Assembly: GCA_001577185.1 (NCBI GenBank)
Contig: LSCM01000077.1
Location: 1-6,510 of the forward strand
Source: Cloacimonetes bacterium TCS62
GTDB lineage: Bacteria > Cloacimonadota > Cloacimonadia > Cloacimonadales > TCS61
DNA length: 6,510 nucleotides
Reading direction: 5' to 3'
Part shown: piece by piece, positions 6,504 to 6,510 of the stretch
Numbering within the stretch: the first letter of the stretch is position 1
How the letters are laid out: the number at the start of each line of letters is the position of its first letter
Made by a program: the position numbers and the translations under genes
Notes under the pieces: generated by a model
Database searches by the model: none
Seen by the model: only the letters and a program-made list of their open reading frames with translations
Told to the model about the DNA's origin: nothing

Positions 6504-6510
6504 TGTCTTA

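Noticed and set aside
1..6510. CRISPR array, insertion sequence, tRNA or rRNA
   Set aside because: I saw no regularly spaced repeats, transposase motifs, terminal inverted repeats or conserved RNA signatures on either strand.

Overview
The window is an AT-rich bacterial chromosomal segment. It holds three complete genes and one nearly complete gene, with no mobile element, RNA gene or CRISPR array that I can see. Every gene has a readable Shine-Dalgarno sequence (AAGGAGG, GGGAGG, AAGGA, GGAGGA). A membrane-anchored SPOR-domain protein implies a peptidoglycan cell wall, probably in a two-membrane cell. A stand-alone biotin-dependent carboxyltransferase subunit suits an anaerobic or fermentative metabolism. 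A candidate phylum such as Cloacimonadota would fit, but this is only an impression and nothing here proves a taxon.

Layout. Positions 1-2722 on the minus strand carry a two-gene operon for a TldD/TldE (PmbA) peptidase. The catalytic subunit tldD (2722-1280, GTG start) comes first. It overlaps the non-catalytic partner by four bases (ATGA), and the partner runs off the left edge just short of its expected end. Positions 2723-3102 form a 380-base divergent intergenic region. It contains the likely start signals for both flanking genes, three perfect TTGACA hexamers, a 10-base direct repeat and a possible 16-codon mini-ORF with a strong ribosome binding site. Positions 3103-4476 on the plus strand encode an unusual envelope protein: one N-terminal membrane anchor, three tandem SPOR-like repeats and a C-terminal SH3-like domain. 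A GC-centred hairpin with A and T tracts on its two sides (4492-4517) separates it from the convergent gene at 6455-4545. That gene encodes a 636-residue carboxyltransferase with its own biotinyl domain (oxaloacetate decarboxylase alpha / pyruvate carboxylase subunit B type).

How they relate. TldD and TldE form an obligate heterodimeric metalloprotease, so their overlap makes functional sense. The SPOR protein and the carboxyltransferase look like separate transcription units, cell-envelope and central-carbon respectively, that merely sit next to each other. No precursor peptide for the TldD/E protease and no biotin carboxylase or membrane decarboxylase partner for the carboxyltransferase is present in the window. 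The most unusual items are the triple-SPOR plus SH3 architecture and the structured intergenic region at 2872-2989. I found no convincing new multi-gene system.
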